A stretch of DNA of 64,000 nucleotides from Pseudomonadota bacterium (GCA_029779535.1 JAKPAG010000124.1:62001-126000), one strand, 5' to 3'. Positions 27,495 to 36,675 are shown, counted from the stretch's first letter. Numbers and translations are program-made. Notes: a model not told the origin generated them from the sequence alone.

Positions 27495-28262
27495 ATGTCC
27501 GATTCTACGCATGATGACCCCACCATTGCCACCCAATTCTGGCACGATCCGCTAAACCGCCGTTGGCTGGCCACGGCCGGGGTGCTGACCGTAGGTCTGA
27601 TCGTGGGCGGATACCTCCTCGGCAATGGCCTGGTCCGCGCGCGCGAGGCGGACCGCGCAGTGACCGTGCGGGGCCTCGCGGAAAAGGACGTGACCGCCGA
27701 TCTTGCCACCTGGTCGCTCAGCTTTTCGGCCAGCGCGCCGGACCTGGCCAGTGCCCAGGCCGATGCCGACCGTGATGCCGCCGCGATCCGCGCCTTTTTC
27801 AAGGCCGCCGGCTTTCCGGCGGGCGAATTGCAGCCGGTGGGGGTCAACGTTTCGACCTTTACCGAAAACGGCAACCCCAAGGTAACCGTGCGCCAGCGCA
27901 TGACCCTGCGCACCCAGGACATCAAGCGCGCGCAGGACGCCGCCAGGCGGCAGTTCGACCTGGTCCGCGCCGGGGTGGAGCTCGAGGACGGGTCGGCAAT
28001 CAGCTACAGCTTCACCAAGCTCAATGCGATCAAGCCCGAAATGATCGCGGCGGCCACCCGGGACGCCCGCGCCTCGGCCGAACAGTTCGCCAAGGACAGC
28101 GGCACTTCGGTCGGCGCGATCCGCAGCGCGACGCAGGGCTATTTCTCGATCCTCGATCGCGACACGGCGAGCGGGGATGAAAGCGGCGGCGGCTGGGGCG
28201 CGGCCAGTACCCCCTACAAGAAGGTCAGGGTGGTCACCACGGTGGAATTCTCGCTGCGCTGA
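27495..28262 (+). CDS. SIMPL domain-containing protein
   Basis: A 255-residue periplasmic/membrane-anchored protein of the SIMPL (DUF541) family. An N-terminal helix (about 25-45, WLATAGVLTVGLIVGGYLLGNG) is followed by the SIMPL core with VTVRGLAEKDVTADLATWSLSFSA and RQRMTLRTQDIKRAQ. Family members are widespread envelope proteins with poorly known roles in stress; no enzyme function is claimed. The start at 27495 has GGGAG upstream. The track start 200 codons earlier spans the antisense glyoxalase gene and is not real. Confidence 0.85.
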   Translation: MSDSTHDDPTIATQFWHDPLNRRWLATAGVLTVGLIVGGYLLGNGLVRAREADRAVTVRGLAEKDVTADLATWSLSFSASAPDLASAQADADRDAAAIRAFFKAAGFPAGELQPVGVNVSTFTENGNPKVTVRQRMTLRTQDIKRAQDAARRQFDLVRAGVELEDGSAISYSFTKLNAIKPEMIAAATRDARASAEQFAKDSGTSVGAIRSATQGYFSILDRDTASGDESGGGWGAASTPYKKVRVVTTVEFSLR

Positions 28263-28271
28263 ACGGCCAAC

Positions 28272-28301
28272 GACCCGCTCCGGCTTGCGCCGAAGCGGGT
28301 C
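28272..28301. terminator. Hairpin between convergent SIMPL and TorF genes
   Basis: GACCCGCTCCGGC and GCCGAAGCGGGTC form a 13-bp stem with one mismatch and a 4-base loop. It sits just after the SIMPL stop and 40 bases from the end of the facing porin gene. It lacks a T-run, so strand preference is unclear. Confidence 0.45.
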
Positions 28302-28341
28302 GCGCCATGCACCCGGTAAATGCGGAAGCGGAGGCTGCGGC

Positions 28342-29133
28342 CTAGAACGAGGCCTTGAGCGTGCCGACCACGGCATCGTTCGAGTAGCCATCGATCGAAT
28401 TGCCATCGACGCCGACATAGCTGACGCCGATCGACAGGTTCTTGGTGATGTTCGCCGTAGCGCCCACGTTGTAATCGAACCCGCCCTTGTAGCTCAGCGT
28501 CTTGCCGGTGGCGAAGTTGGGCGAAAGCGCGCCCTTGGTCCAGCCAAGGTGGGTCGACAGGCTGATCGGCGTGTTGGGGATCGACGCGCCCAGTTCGCCG
28601 TAGAGGTAGAGGCTGTCGTCGTTGCCGCCGCCGTTGAGGTTCAGCGCTGCCTGCTTCCAGGCATAGTTCATGCCGATCTTCGCGGTCGCCGGCCCCATGG
28701 TGGTCGACAGCGAGGCATAGGGTTCGAAGAATTCCGCCTTGCCGACATGGCCGCCCGGATAGGCGTAGTAGAGCAGGCCGACATCGGCGGTCACGCCGGG
28801 CGTCACTTCGCCGGTCCAGCCGCCGTAGATGTCAAGTTCCTGGCTGCCGTAAACGGCGGCCGGTGCGGCGCCCAGCACCTTGAAATCGGTCGAGGACGAC
28901 CAGGTCGCGACGTACAGGCCGCTGGAATGGGTCACCGTGATCCCGCCCTGCACAGCCGGATCGCCCGAGCTCTGCGACAGGCCGCGGAAGCGGTAGTCGG
29001 TGACCAGCGCAACATTGCCGGTGACGGTGAAGGCGCTGGGGGCATCGGTTTCATCGGCGAGAGCCGGAGTGGCTGCGAGGGCGCAGCCGGCGAGAAGCGA
29101 AGCAGCCATCAGGCTGCGGACGGACGTGAGCAT
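28342..29133 (-). CDS. TorF family putative porin
   Basis: Outer-membrane beta-barrel of the TorF/Gcw_chp family common in sphingomonads and related Proteobacteria, 263 residues. There is a cleavable signal peptide (MAASLLAGCALAATPALA), then FTVTGNVALVTDYRFRGLSQSSGDPAVQGG, the family signature, and alternating beta-strand pattern to the C-terminal phenylalanine. The barrel is probably 10-12 stranded and imports small solutes. An AAGGAAG ribosome-binding site lies 8 bases before the ATG. Confidence 0.88.
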   Translation of the reverse strand: MLTSVRSLMAASLLAGCALAATPALADETDAPSAFTVTGNVALVTDYRFRGLSQSSGDPAVQGGITVTHSSGLYVATWSSSTDFKVLGAAPAAVYGSQELDIYGGWTGEVTPGVTADVGLLYYAYPGGHVGKAEFFEPYASLSTTMGPATAKIGMNYAWKQAALNLNGGGNDDSLYLYGELGASIPNTPISLSTHLGWTKGALSPNFATGKTLSYKGGFDYNVGATANITKNLSIGVSYVGVDGNSIDGYSNDAVVGTLKASF

Positions 29134-29375
29134 GGCAATCTTCCTTGCGGTTGGTTGTGCTTCGTCCCACCTGCGTCATGCCGTCGCCCCTCGTTCTCGG
29201 GAGCAATCGCCATGGACAGGTGCGTTGCAGCACATTTTTGTTGCGCCGCACAAGAGCAAATCGGACCGACGATTGCGTAAACAGTCCATTGTGTGCTTTT
29301 CCGGCAACGCTGCGCGCGCGGTCCATTGTTCGTTAATCGGCTGACAGCTATAGCCGCGCGGCAACGGATCAGCCC
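29134..29375. other. Divergent intergenic region, TorF porin / phosphatase
   Basis: This 242-base, comparatively AT-rich region separates the porin gene from the phosphatase-ugd operon. The plus side holds a promoter-like pair (TTGTTC-17-TATAGC, listed separately). On the porin side, TTGTGCGGCGCAACAA and GTGC-N6-GCAC are short inverted repeats that could bind a regulator, but neither fits a named consensus well. Confidence 0.35.
29326..29354 (+). promoter_or_regulatory. Putative promoter of the phosphatase-ugd operon
   Basis: TTGTTC and TATAGC are spaced 17 bases apart and lie about 22 bases before the ATG at 29376. This matches a housekeeping sigma-type layout, although it has not been tested. 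Confidence 0.4.
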
Positions 29376-30173
29376 ATGTTCAACAGATTGCGCAAATTAT
29401 TCGCTCCGGCCGAAAGCGGCCCGCGCCCGGCCCTGCCGGCGGGAACCCGCGCCTATGCGGTGGGCGACGTGCACGGCATGGGTGCGCTGTTCGCCGCGCT
29501 GCGCGATGCGATCGAGGCGGATGACGCGGCCCGCACCGCCGCCGATACCTCGGTGGTGCTGCTGGGCGACCTGATCGACCGCGGCCCCGACAGCGCCGAC
29601 GTGATCGCCCAGGCCCGCGCCTGGACCACCCGCCGCACCGTGCGGATCCTGATGGGCAACCACGAGGAGATGTTCCTCGACGCGCTGGAAAAGGAGGACG
29701 TGCTGCGTCACTTCCTGCGCTTTGGCGGCAAGGAAACCCTGCTCAGCTATCCGATCGATCCCGAGGAATATACCCGGTCGGACCTGGCCGAGACGATCGC
29801 GCTGATGCACCGCGCGATCCCGGCCGAGGACATCGCCTTCATCCGCGGGTTCGAGGACCGGATCGCGCTGGGCGACTACCTGTTCGTCCACGCCGGGATC
29901 CGCCCGGGCGTGCCGCTGGAAGAACAGGCCCTGTCGGACCTGCGCTGGATCCGCGAACCGTTCCTCTCGCACCCGGACAGCCACGGGCCGCTGGTGGTTC
30001 ACGGCCACACCATTGCCGATGATCCGCAGCTGCGCCCCAACCGCATCGGCATCGATACCGGCGCCTACCGCTCTGGCTGCCTGACCGCGCTGGGCCTGGA
30101 AGGCGAAGACCGCTGGCTGATCGAGGCCCGCGACGAAAACGGCGCGATCCGCGTCACGCAAAGGAGCTTGTGA
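29376..30173 (+). CDS. Metallophosphoesterase, PP2A/bacterial Ser/Thr phosphatase type
   Basis: Calcineurin-like phosphoesterase, 265 residues. The metal-binding motifs are AVGDVHGMGALF (about 27-38), LLGDLIDRGPDSADV and LMGNHEEMFL, with the later histidines in VVHGHTI and FVHAGI. Such enzymes dephosphorylate proteins or dinucleoside polyphosphates; the substrate is unknown. It ends immediately before the ugd ATG (TGA then ATG), so the two are one operon. Confidence 0.9.
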   Translation: MFNRLRKLFAPAESGPRPALPAGTRAYAVGDVHGMGALFAALRDAIEADDAARTAADTSVVLLGDLIDRGPDSADVIAQARAWTTRRTVRILMGNHEEMFLDALEKEDVLRHFLRFGGKETLLSYPIDPEEYTRSDLAETIALMHRAIPAEDIAFIRGFEDRIALGDYLFVHAGIRPGVPLEEQALSDLRWIREPFLSHPDSHGPLVVHGHTIADDPQLRPNRIGIDTGAYRSGCLTALGLEGEDRWLIEARDENGAIRVTQRSL

Positions 30174-31484
30174 ATGAAGATCGCGATGGTCGGTTCGGGC
30201 TATGTCGGCCTCGTCTCGGGGGCGTGTTTTGCCGATTTCGGGCACGACGTGGTCTGCATCGACAAGGACCCGGCCAAGATCGACAGCCTGCGCGGCGGGA
30301 TCATGCCGATCTATGAGCCGGGCCTGGCCGAACTGGTTTCGTCCAACGTCCGCGCCGGCCGCCTGAGCTTCACCACGGACCTTGCCGAAGGGATCGCCGG
30401 CGCCGCCGCGATCTTCATCGCGGTCGGTACCCCCAGCCGCCGCGGCGATGGCCATGCCGACCTCTCGTTCGTCTATGCCGTGGCCGAGGAAATCGGCCAG
30501 AAGCTCGCCAACGATGCCGTGGTGGTGACCAAGAGCACCGTGCCCGTCGGCACTGGCGACGAGGTGGAACGCATCCTCAAGGCGGCTAACCTGCCGGTCC
30601 GCGTCGCGGTCGCCTCGAACCCGGAATTCCTGCGCGAAGGCGCGGCAATCGGCGATTTCAAGCGCCCGGACCGGATCGTCATCGGCACCGAGGATGACTG
30701 GGCGCGCCAGGTGATGACCGAAGTCTACCGCCCGCTGTTCCTCAACAAGGCGCCGCTGCTGTTCACCAGCCGCCGGTCGAGCGAGCTTATCAAGTATGCC
30801 GCCAACGCCTTCCTGGCGGTCAAGATCACTTTCATCAACGAAATGGCGGACCTGTGCGAAAAGGTCGGCGCCGATGTGCAGGACGTGGCGCGCGGGATCG
30901 GCATGGACGGCCGGATCGGGCCGAAGTTCCTGCACGCCGGGCCGGGCTATGGCGGCTCGTGCTTCCCCAAGGACACGCTCGCCCTGCTCAAGACCGCCGA
31001 GGATTACGAGGCGCCGACCCGGATCGTCGAGGCGGTGGTCAAGGTCAACGATGCCCGCAAGCGCGCGATGGGCCGCAAGGTGATCGAAGCGCTCGGCGGT
31101 CTGGATGCGGCGCGCGGCAAGAAGGCGGCGCTGCTCGGCCTGACCTTCAAGCCCAACACCGACGACATGCGCGACAGCCCGTCGATCGCGATTGCCCAGG
31201 CCCTGACCGACGCCGGGGTGGCAGTGACAGCCTATGACCCCGAAGGGATGGAGCTGGCCCACCCGCTGATGCCCGAAGTGACGATGTGCGACAGCGCCTA
31301 TGCCGCCATCGCCGGGGCGGACGCGACCGTGATCGTCACCGAATGGGACGCCTTCCGCGCGCTTGACCTTGCCCGGGTCAAGGCGGCGATGAACGCCCCG
31401 GTGCTGGTCGACCTGCGCAACGTCTACGACCCGGCCGAAGTGCGCGCCAAGGGGTTCGCCTATACCAGCATCGGGCGGCCCTGA
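30174..31484 (+). CDS. ugd: UDP-glucose 6-dehydrogenase
   Basis: Oxidises UDP-glucose to UDP-glucuronate for exopolysaccharides and other glycans, 436 residues. The N-terminal NAD-binding fold reads MVGSGYVGLVSGACFADFGHDVVCIDKD; the active-site cysteine is in GPGYGGSCFPKD (about 256-267); GLTFKPNTDDMRDSPS is the C-terminal conserved segment. It starts directly after the phosphatase stop. It converges with corA after 24 bases and no clear terminator is seen. Confidence 0.96.
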   Translation: MKIAMVGSGYVGLVSGACFADFGHDVVCIDKDPAKIDSLRGGIMPIYEPGLAELVSSNVRAGRLSFTTDLAEGIAGAAAIFIAVGTPSRRGDGHADLSFVYAVAEEIGQKLANDAVVVTKSTVPVGTGDEVERILKAANLPVRVAVASNPEFLREGAAIGDFKRPDRIVIGTEDDWARQVMTEVYRPLFLNKAPLLFTSRRSSELIKYAANAFLAVKITFINEMADLCEKVGADVQDVARGIGMDGRIGPKFLHAGPGYGGSCFPKDTLALLKTAEDYEAPTRIVEAVVKVNDARKRAMGRKVIEALGGLDAARGKKAALLGLTFKPNTDDMRDSPSIAIAQALTDAGVAVTAYDPEGMELAHPLMPEVTMCDSAYAAIAGADATVIVTEWDAFRALDLARVKAAMNAPVLVDLRNVYDPAEVRAKGFAYTSIGRP

Positions 31485-31508
31485 AACACAGCCAGAGGCG
31501 GGGCGCCC

Positions 31509-32483
31509 CTACAACCAGCCGATCCGCCGGAACCGCCAGTACAGGCCGCCGCAGATCATCACAATCACGCCCCAGACGGCGAAATAGGCGCCCTTGATCC
31601 GCAGTTCCGGCATGTAATCGAAATTCATGCCGTAGATCCCGGCAATCGCTGTCGGCACAGCCAGAATTGCGGCCCAGCTGGCCAGCTGGCGGGTCATTTC
31701 GCCCTGGCGGTGCTGTTCGAGCATACTGGCGGTTTCGACCACGCTGGCCAGCGTCTCCATCAACCCGTTCACCCGGCGCAAGGTGCGGCGGACATGGTCG
31801 AGCACGTCGCGGAACCACACCCGAGCCGATGGATCGATCGCGGGAAAATCGTGCTGCACCAGCTTTTCGACCATCTCGTCGGTCGGGCCGATCACCCGCA
31901 GGAAACGGCGCAGCTGGCGGCGCAGGCGGAAGATGCGGCGGATTGTCGACGGATCGGGAAAGCTGTCGATCGCGCGCTCCTCGATCGCGATCACGCCGCT
32001 TTCCAGCTTTTCCAGGATCGGGACATAGCCATCGACCACGAAATCCATGATCGCATGGGCGACATAGTCCGGCCCTTCGGCCAGCCGCTCGTCATCGGCC
32101 TCCAGCCGGGTGCGCAGCTCGGTATGGGCGCGGGTCGAGCCGAAGCGGACCGAGACGATGAAATCCTTGCCCAGGAATAGCGCGGTCTGGCCATAGTCGA
32201 TGTTCTCGCCGTTCTGCATTGCCGCGGTGCGGGTGACGATGAACAGCGTCGGGCCATAGACCTCGACCTTGGGCATCTGCATCGGGTTGAGCGCGTCCTC
32301 GACCGCCAGCGGATGCAGGCCGAACTGGCGGCGCACCAGCTCCATCTGCGCCGCGTCCGGCTCGGCCAGGCCCACCCAGTCGAAGCTGTGCGGCGGCAGC
32401 GCGCAGCGCTCTGCGCCGTCCACCCGCAGTTCGGGATCAATCAGTTTCCCGCCACAATAGCGGCGCGCGGCGACAATGGTCAT
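31509..32483 (-). CDS. corA: Magnesium/cobalt transporter CorA family
   Basis: Pentameric divalent cation channel, 324 residues with two C-terminal helices. The selectivity loop YGMNFDYMPEL lies between helix 1 and helix 2. The N-terminal cytoplasmic funnel shows FDWVGLAEPDAAQMELVRRQFGLHPLAVEDALN. A nested palindrome at 32482-32519 overlaps the start codon (ATG at 32483-32481) and the leader. It is divergent from the monooxygenase gene. Confidence 0.94.
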   Translation of the reverse strand: MTIVAARRYCGGKLIDPELRVDGAERCALPPHSFDWVGLAEPDAAQMELVRRQFGLHPLAVEDALNPMQMPKVEVYGPTLFIVTRTAAMQNGENIDYGQTALFLGKDFIVSVRFGSTRAHTELRTRLEADDERLAEGPDYVAHAIMDFVVDGYVPILEKLESGVIAIEERAIDSFPDPSTIRRIFRLRRQLRRFLRVIGPTDEMVEKLVQHDFPAIDPSARVWFRDVLDHVRRTLRRVNGLMETLASVVETASMLEQHRQGEMTRQLASWAAILAVPTAIAGIYGMNFDYMPELRIKGAYFAVWGVIVMICGGLYWRFRRIGWL

Positions 32484-32519
32484 TGCCAGTCAGTGCCAAA
32501 CCGGCATGATACTGGCAAT
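32482..32519. promoter_or_regulatory. Nested palindrome over the corA start and divergent promoter region
   Basis: ATTGCCAGT (32482-32490) and ACTGGCAAT (32511-32519) are perfect 9-bp arms, with a further TGCC-AAACC-GGCA inside. A third GGCAATC copy stands at 32542-32548. It could be a regulator operator shared by corA and the monooxygenase, or a hairpin masking the corA start codon. Function is inferred only from symmetry and position. Confidence 0.45.
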
Positions 32520-32593
32520 CGGGAATGGAATCGCCTAGGCAGGCAATCAGATACTGACACGGGTGTAAGCGCCCGGACTGGGAGAGAGATGGG

Positions 32594-34087
32594 ATGAACG
32601 CAATCGCGCCAATCGAGGACGTGCTGGACATGGTGATTGTCGGTGCGGGCATTTCCGGCATCGGCATGGCCGTGCACCTGACCAGGGATTGCCCGGACAA
32701 GCGCTTTGTCATCCTTGACCGGCGCGACCAGGTGGGCGGCACCTGGGACCTGTTCCGCTATCCCGGCATCCGCAGCGACAGCGACATGCACACGCTGGGC
32801 TTTGCTTTTGCTCCGTGGAAGCACGAAAAGTCGATCGCGGACGGCCCGGCGATCCTGGAATACCTGGAAGACATCACCGACGAATACGCCCTGCGCGACA
32901 AGATGCGCTTCGGCCAGAAGGTCGTCTCGGCCGATTGGGATAGCGCCACCGCACGCTGGAGCGTCGTCACCGAAACCGCCGACGGCACCCGCCAGCGCGT
33001 GCTGGCCCGGTTCCTGTTCCTGGGTTCGGGCTATTACGATTACGACGATCCCTATGACGCCGGCTTCAAGGGCCGCGACAAGTTCAAGGGCACAATCATC
33101 CATCCGCAGTTCTGGCCGAAGGACTTCGACCATACGGGCAAGAAGGTGGTGGTGATCGGATCGGGCGCCACGGCGGTCACGATCGTTCCAGCCATGGCCA
33201 ATTCGGGCGCGGCCCACGTCACCCAGTTGCAGCGCACCCCGACCTACATGGTCAGCCGCCCGGCACGCGATGCCATTGCCAACACCCTGCGCAAGTTCCT
33301 GCCGGAAAAGCTGGCCTATGCCATCACCCGGTTCAAGAACATCACCTTGCAGGACATCACCTTCAAGCGCGTGCGCAACCACCCGGAAAAGTCCAAGGAA
33401 TTCCTGGTCGGCGGGGTCAAGCAGCTGCTGGGCGACAAGTTCAACGAAACCGATTTCGTCCCGCCCTACAACCCGTGGGACCAGCGCCTGTGCCTGGTGC
33501 CCGATGCCGACCTGTTCGATGCGATCAATTCCGGCCGCGCCAGCGTGGTGACCGACCATATCGACAGCTTCGATGAAACCGGCATCAAGCTGAAGTCGGG
33601 CAGGCACCTCGATGCCGACGTGATCGTCACCGCGACCGGCCTCAACCTGGCCTTTGCCGGCAAGATCGCCATTTCGCTGGATGGCAAGCCGGTCGATTTC
33701 GCCAAGACCTTCTACTACCGCAACTGCATGTTCTCGAACGTGCCGAACATGGCGGGGGTGTTCGGCTATATCAACGCCAGCTGGACGCTGCGGGTCGACA
33801 TCATCGGCGAATACATCACCCGCCTGCTGAAGCAGATGGACGTCTATGGCGCGGTCGCGGCCACGCCGGCCCTGCCCGAAGGCACCACCCTCCAGGCCGA
33901 AGACGTGTTCGAAGGTTTCTCCTCGGGCTATCTCGCCCGCGGCAAGGACAAGATGCCGCGCAACGCCCCGGCCCTGCCGTGGCGGCTCAACCAGGACTAC
34001 CGCAAGGACCGGATGGACATGCGCCAGGCCCCGATCGACGACGGCGTGCTGCAGTTCACCCGGGCCAGGGAGCTGGCGCAGGCCTGA
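32594..34087 (+). CDS. Flavin-containing monooxygenase, Baeyer-Villiger type
   Basis: NAD(P)H/FAD-dependent monooxygenase, 497 residues. The first Rossmann motif is VIVGAGISGIGMAVHL (about 13-28); the second is VVVIGSGATAVTIVPAM (about 183-199). Between them stands FKGTIIHPQFWP, which fits the BVMO fingerprint FxGxxxHxxxWP. The enzyme probably inserts oxygen into a ketone or hydroxylates a heteroatom-containing substrate. The start has a GGGAGAGAGATGGG stretch upstream. The native substrate is unknown. Confidence 0.9.
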   Translation: MNAIAPIEDVLDMVIVGAGISGIGMAVHLTRDCPDKRFVILDRRDQVGGTWDLFRYPGIRSDSDMHTLGFAFAPWKHEKSIADGPAILEYLEDITDEYALRDKMRFGQKVVSADWDSATARWSVVTETADGTRQRVLARFLFLGSGYYDYDDPYDAGFKGRDKFKGTIIHPQFWPKDFDHTGKKVVVIGSGATAVTIVPAMANSGAAHVTQLQRTPTYMVSRPARDAIANTLRKFLPEKLAYAITRFKNITLQDITFKRVRNHPEKSKEFLVGGVKQLLGDKFNETDFVPPYNPWDQRLCLVPDADLFDAINSGRASVVTDHIDSFDETGIKLKSGRHLDADVIVTATGLNLAFAGKIAISLDGKPVDFAKTFYYRNCMFSNVPNMAGVFGYINASWTLRVDIIGEYITRLLKQMDVYGAVAATPALPEGTTLQAEDVFEGFSSGYLARGKDKMPRNAPALPWRLNQDYRKDRMDMRQAPIDDGVLQFTRARELAQA

Positions 34088-34150
34088 TTTCTGGCCTGAC
34101 CGGTTCCGGGAAAACTTGCCCAAGCCGAAATGCGGACCTAACCATCAGTC

Positions 34151-34912
34151 ATGCCTGAAACCCAACGCATCTGGACCGCAGCGCTGATCGTCATCGGGGA
34201 TGAAATCCTCTCTGGCCGCACGCAGGACAAGAACATCGCCCAGGTCGCCAGCTGGCTGAACGTCCAGGGCATCCGCCTGCGCGAAGTGCGGGTGGTGCCC
34301 GATGTGATGGAAGCCATCGTCGAGGCGGTGAACACGCTGCGCGCGCGCAACGATTACCTGTTCACCACCGGCGGGATCGGTCCGACCCACGATGACATCA
34401 CCGTCGATGCCATTGCCCAGGCGCTGGGCGTGGCCGTGGAAGTCCACCCCAGGGCGCGGGCGATCCTGGAAGGGTATTACGCCACGCGCGGCGGCTTGAC
34501 CGAGGCGCGGCTGCGCATGGCCCGTGTCCCCGCCGGGGCCGACCTGATCGACAACCGCATGTCGGGCGCGCCGGGCATCCGGTTCGGCAACGTGTTTATC
34601 ATGGCCGGGGTTCCGGCGATCACCGCGGGGATGCTCGATGCGCTGACCGGCACGCTGGAAGGCGGCCTGCCGCTGCTGGCGGGCACGATCGGCGCATGGA
34701 TCGGCGAAACCGAAGTGGCCGACCTGCTGCGCGAAACCGAACAGGCGCGCGAAGGCGTGTCGATCGGTTCCTATCCATTCTTCCGCGATGGCCGGGTCGG
34801 CGCGAACTTCGTGGTCCGATCGACCGACACGGCGGTGATTGACGAATGCCTCGAGGAGATCGCCCAGGGCATCCGCGCCGCCGGGCGCGAGGCCGTGCCG
34901 GGTGGAATCTGA
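34151..34912 (+). CDS. Competence/damage-inducible protein A-like (MoaB/MogA domain) protein
   Basis: A 253-residue protein with the molybdopterin-binding MoaB/MogA fold used in CinA. Conserved pieces are IVIGDEILSGRTQDKNI near the N-terminus, TTGGIGPTHDDITVDAIAQ, and MSGAPGIRFGNVFIMAGVPA. It lacks the C-terminal nicotinamide-nucleotide amidase half of full CinA. Function may be in nucleotide or cofactor repair. Its stop overlaps the start of the next gene by 11 bases. Confidence 0.88.
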   Translation: MPETQRIWTAALIVIGDEILSGRTQDKNIAQVASWLNVQGIRLREVRVVPDVMEAIVEAVNTLRARNDYLFTTGGIGPTHDDITVDAIAQALGVAVEVHPRARAILEGYYATRGGLTEARLRMARVPAGADLIDNRMSGAPGIRFGNVFIMAGVPAITAGMLDALTGTLEGGLPLLAGTIGAWIGETEVADLLRETEQAREGVSIGSYPFFRDGRVGANFVVRSTDTAVIDECLEEIAQGIRAAGREAVPGGI

Positions 34913-35456
34913 ACGTCGCCGCGCGCTGCCAGTTCTGGCGGCGCTGCTGCTGGGGGCAAGCGGGCCGCCCGCAACGCTGGACCAGTTCGAACAGGCGCTG
35001 GCCGCGCAGCCCAGTGCTACCGCCGCGCTGGGCGAATGGTGCGCGGCGCGCCATCTGGCTGGCGATCCGCAGATCCGTGCCGCGGTGATCAGCGGGCGGA
35101 CCAACGATCCGCCGGGCGACCTGCGCCGCATCCTCGACCTGTCAGAGGATGACCGGATGGGCTACCGCCACGTCCGGCTGACCTGCGGCGGCAAACTGCG
35201 GTCGGAGGCGCACAACTGGTATGCCACCGACCGGCTGACGCCCGAAATGAACCACGCGCTGGACGATACCGACACCCCGTTCGGGCGGGTTGCCGCGCCG
35301 CTGCGCTTCACGCGTGAGCGGCTGGCGGGCGAGCGCGGGGCGGCCAGCTATTGCCCGCGCGGCACGGTGCTGTCGCACCGTGCGCTGCTGCGCCTGCCGG
35401 ATGGCACGGCGCTGGCCTATGTCGTGGAATGCTATACCGCCGCGAACCTCGAATGA
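34902..35456 (+). CDS. Hypothetical exported protein
   Basis: An unrecognised 184-residue protein. It starts with GTG (ORF-track start at 34839 is antisense-like and basic) and overlaps the upstream gene; the residues ERRRALPVLAALLLGASGPPA look like a signal peptide. The mature part has paired cysteines that could bridge (CAARHLAG, LTCGGKL, SYCPRG, VECYTA) and a conserved-looking SEAHNWYATDRLTPEMNHAL. It may be a periplasmic enzyme or binding protein, but there is no family match I can defend. Confidence 0.65.
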   Translation: MESERRRALPVLAALLLGASGPPATLDQFEQALAAQPSATAALGEWCAARHLAGDPQIRAAVISGRTNDPPGDLRRILDLSEDDRMGYRHVRLTCGGKLRSEAHNWYATDRLTPEMNHALDDTDTPFGRVAAPLRFTRERLAGERGAASYCPRGTVLSHRALLRLPDGTALAYVVECYTAANLE

Positions 35457-35460
35457 AAAA

Positions 35461-35490
35461 GGCCGGGAAGGTTTCCCTTCCCGGCCCTTT
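35461..35490. terminator. Bidirectional intrinsic terminator
   Basis: GGCCGGGAAGG-TTTC-CCTTCCCGGCC is a perfect 11-bp stem. It is flanked by AAAAA on one side and by CTTT on the other, so it can terminate the hypothetical gene (+) and rplA (-), which converge here. Confidence 0.9.
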
Positions 35491-35514
35491 CAAGCGTGGG
35501 TTGCCCCGGCTGGC

Positions 35515-36216
35515 TTAGCCGCCGTGGACCTGCGCCACGTCGATCTTCAGGCCCGGGCCCATCGACGAGCTGAGCGCGACCTTGCGGACGTACTTGCCCT
35601 TGGCGCCGGCCGGCTTCGACTTGACCACCGCATCGACGAAAGCGTCGAAGTTGGCGCGCAGCGCTTCGTTCGAGAACGACAGCTTGCCCAGACCGCCATG
35701 GATGATCCCGGCCTTTTCGACGCGGTATTCAATCTGGCCGCCCTTGGCCGCCTTGACGGCTTCGGCGACGTTCGGGGTCACGGTGCCCAGCTTCGGGTTC
35801 GGCATCAGGCCCTTGGGACCCAGCACCTTGCCGAGGCGGCCGACCAGGCCCATCATGTCCGGCGTGGCGATCACGCGGCCATAATCCAGGTTGCCGGCCT
35901 GCATGTCTTCCAGCAGGTCTTCGGCGCCAACCTTGTCAGCCCCGGCGGCCAGCGCCGCTTCAGCCTTGTCGCCGCGCGCGAACACGGCAACCTTGACGTC
36001 CTTGCCGGTGCCCGAGGGCAGCACGACCATGCCGCGCACCATCTGGTCGGCGTGACGCGGATCGACACCCAGGTTCAGGGCGACTTCCAGCGATTCGTCG
36101 AACTTGGTGGTCTTGAGGTCCTTGAGCAGCTGGATGGCTTCATCGACGCCATAGAGCTTCTGGTTGTCGCCCAGCTTTTCGACCAGCGACTTCTGCTTCT
36201 TCGTCTGCTTCGCCAC
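35515..36216 (-). CDS. rplA: 50S ribosomal protein L1
   Basis: Large-subunit stalk protein that also represses its own operon in many bacteria; 233 residues. The start is GTG ([16 protein letters not shown]), placed after GGAGGG; the ORF-track extension of 32 residues is spurious. Recognised by [41 protein letters not shown] and the basic C-terminus. It follows rplK by 4 bases. Confidence 0.98.
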   Translation of the reverse strand: MAKQTKKQKSLVEKLGDNQKLYGVDEAIQLLKDLKTTKFDESLEVALNLGVDPRHADQMVRGMVVLPSGTGKDVKVAVFARGDKAEAALAAGADKVGAEDLLEDMQAGNLDYGRVIATPDMMGLVGRLGKVLGPKGLMPNPKLGTVTPNVAEAVKAAKGGQIEYRVEKAGIIHGGLGKLSFSNEALRANFDAFVDAVVKSKPAGAKGKYVRKVALSSSMGPGLKIDVAQVHGG

Positions 36217-36220
36217 GTTC

Positions 36221-36652
36221 TTAGCCCTCCACAACCTGCAGGCCCATCGAGCGGGCGGAACCTTCGATGATCTTGGTCGCCTGTTCGATGTCGTTGGCGT
36301 TGAGATCGGCAAACTTGGTCTGCGCGATTTCAGCCAGCTTCGAGCGGGCGATCGTTCCGGCCGAAACCTTGCCCGGTTCCTTCGAACCCGACTTGAGGTT
36401 GGCGGCCTTCTTGATCAGGTAGCTGGCGGGGGGCGTCTTGGTGACGAACGTGAAGCTGCGATCGGCATAGACCGTGATGATGGTCGGGATCGGCATGCCC
36501 TTTTCAAGGTCCTGCGAGGCAGCGTTGAACGCCTTGCAGAATTCCATGATGTTCACGCCGCGCTGACCCAGCGCCGGACCGATCGGCGGGGCGGGCTTGG
36601 CATCGCCAGCCGGCACCTGCAGCTTGATATAGCCTTCAATCTTCTTGGCCAC
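36221..36652 (-). CDS. rplK: 50S ribosomal protein L11
   Basis: L11 of the GTPase-associated centre, 143 residues, with the N-terminal Pro-rich [26 protein letters not shown] and the RNA-binding C-terminal half ([17 protein letters not shown]). It starts the short rplK-rplA operon. A GGGCCGG-TTTT-CCGGCCC hairpin lies in its ~70-base leader. Unlike in most bacteria, nusG is not the immediate upstream neighbour (see nusG). Confidence 0.98.
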   Translation of the reverse strand: MAKKIEGYIKLQVPAGDAKPAPPIGPALGQRGVNIMEFCKAFNAASQDLEKGMPIPTIITVYADRSFTFVTKTPPASYLIKKAANLKSGSKEPGKVSAGTIARSKLAEIAQTKFADLNANDIEQATKIIEGSARSMGLQVVEG

Positions 36653-36675
36653 GGATGGCCTCCTTTCTTCCTGTC

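Noticed and set aside
29134-29375. Possible sigma-54 or FNR-type site upstream of the porin gene
   Set aside because: The repeats TTGTGCGGCGCAACAA and GTGC-N6-GCAC do not match either consensus closely enough.
29397-31262. 621-residue minus ORF opposite the phosphatase and ugd genes
   Set aside because: Spans two secure plus-strand genes and shows only reverse-frame character.
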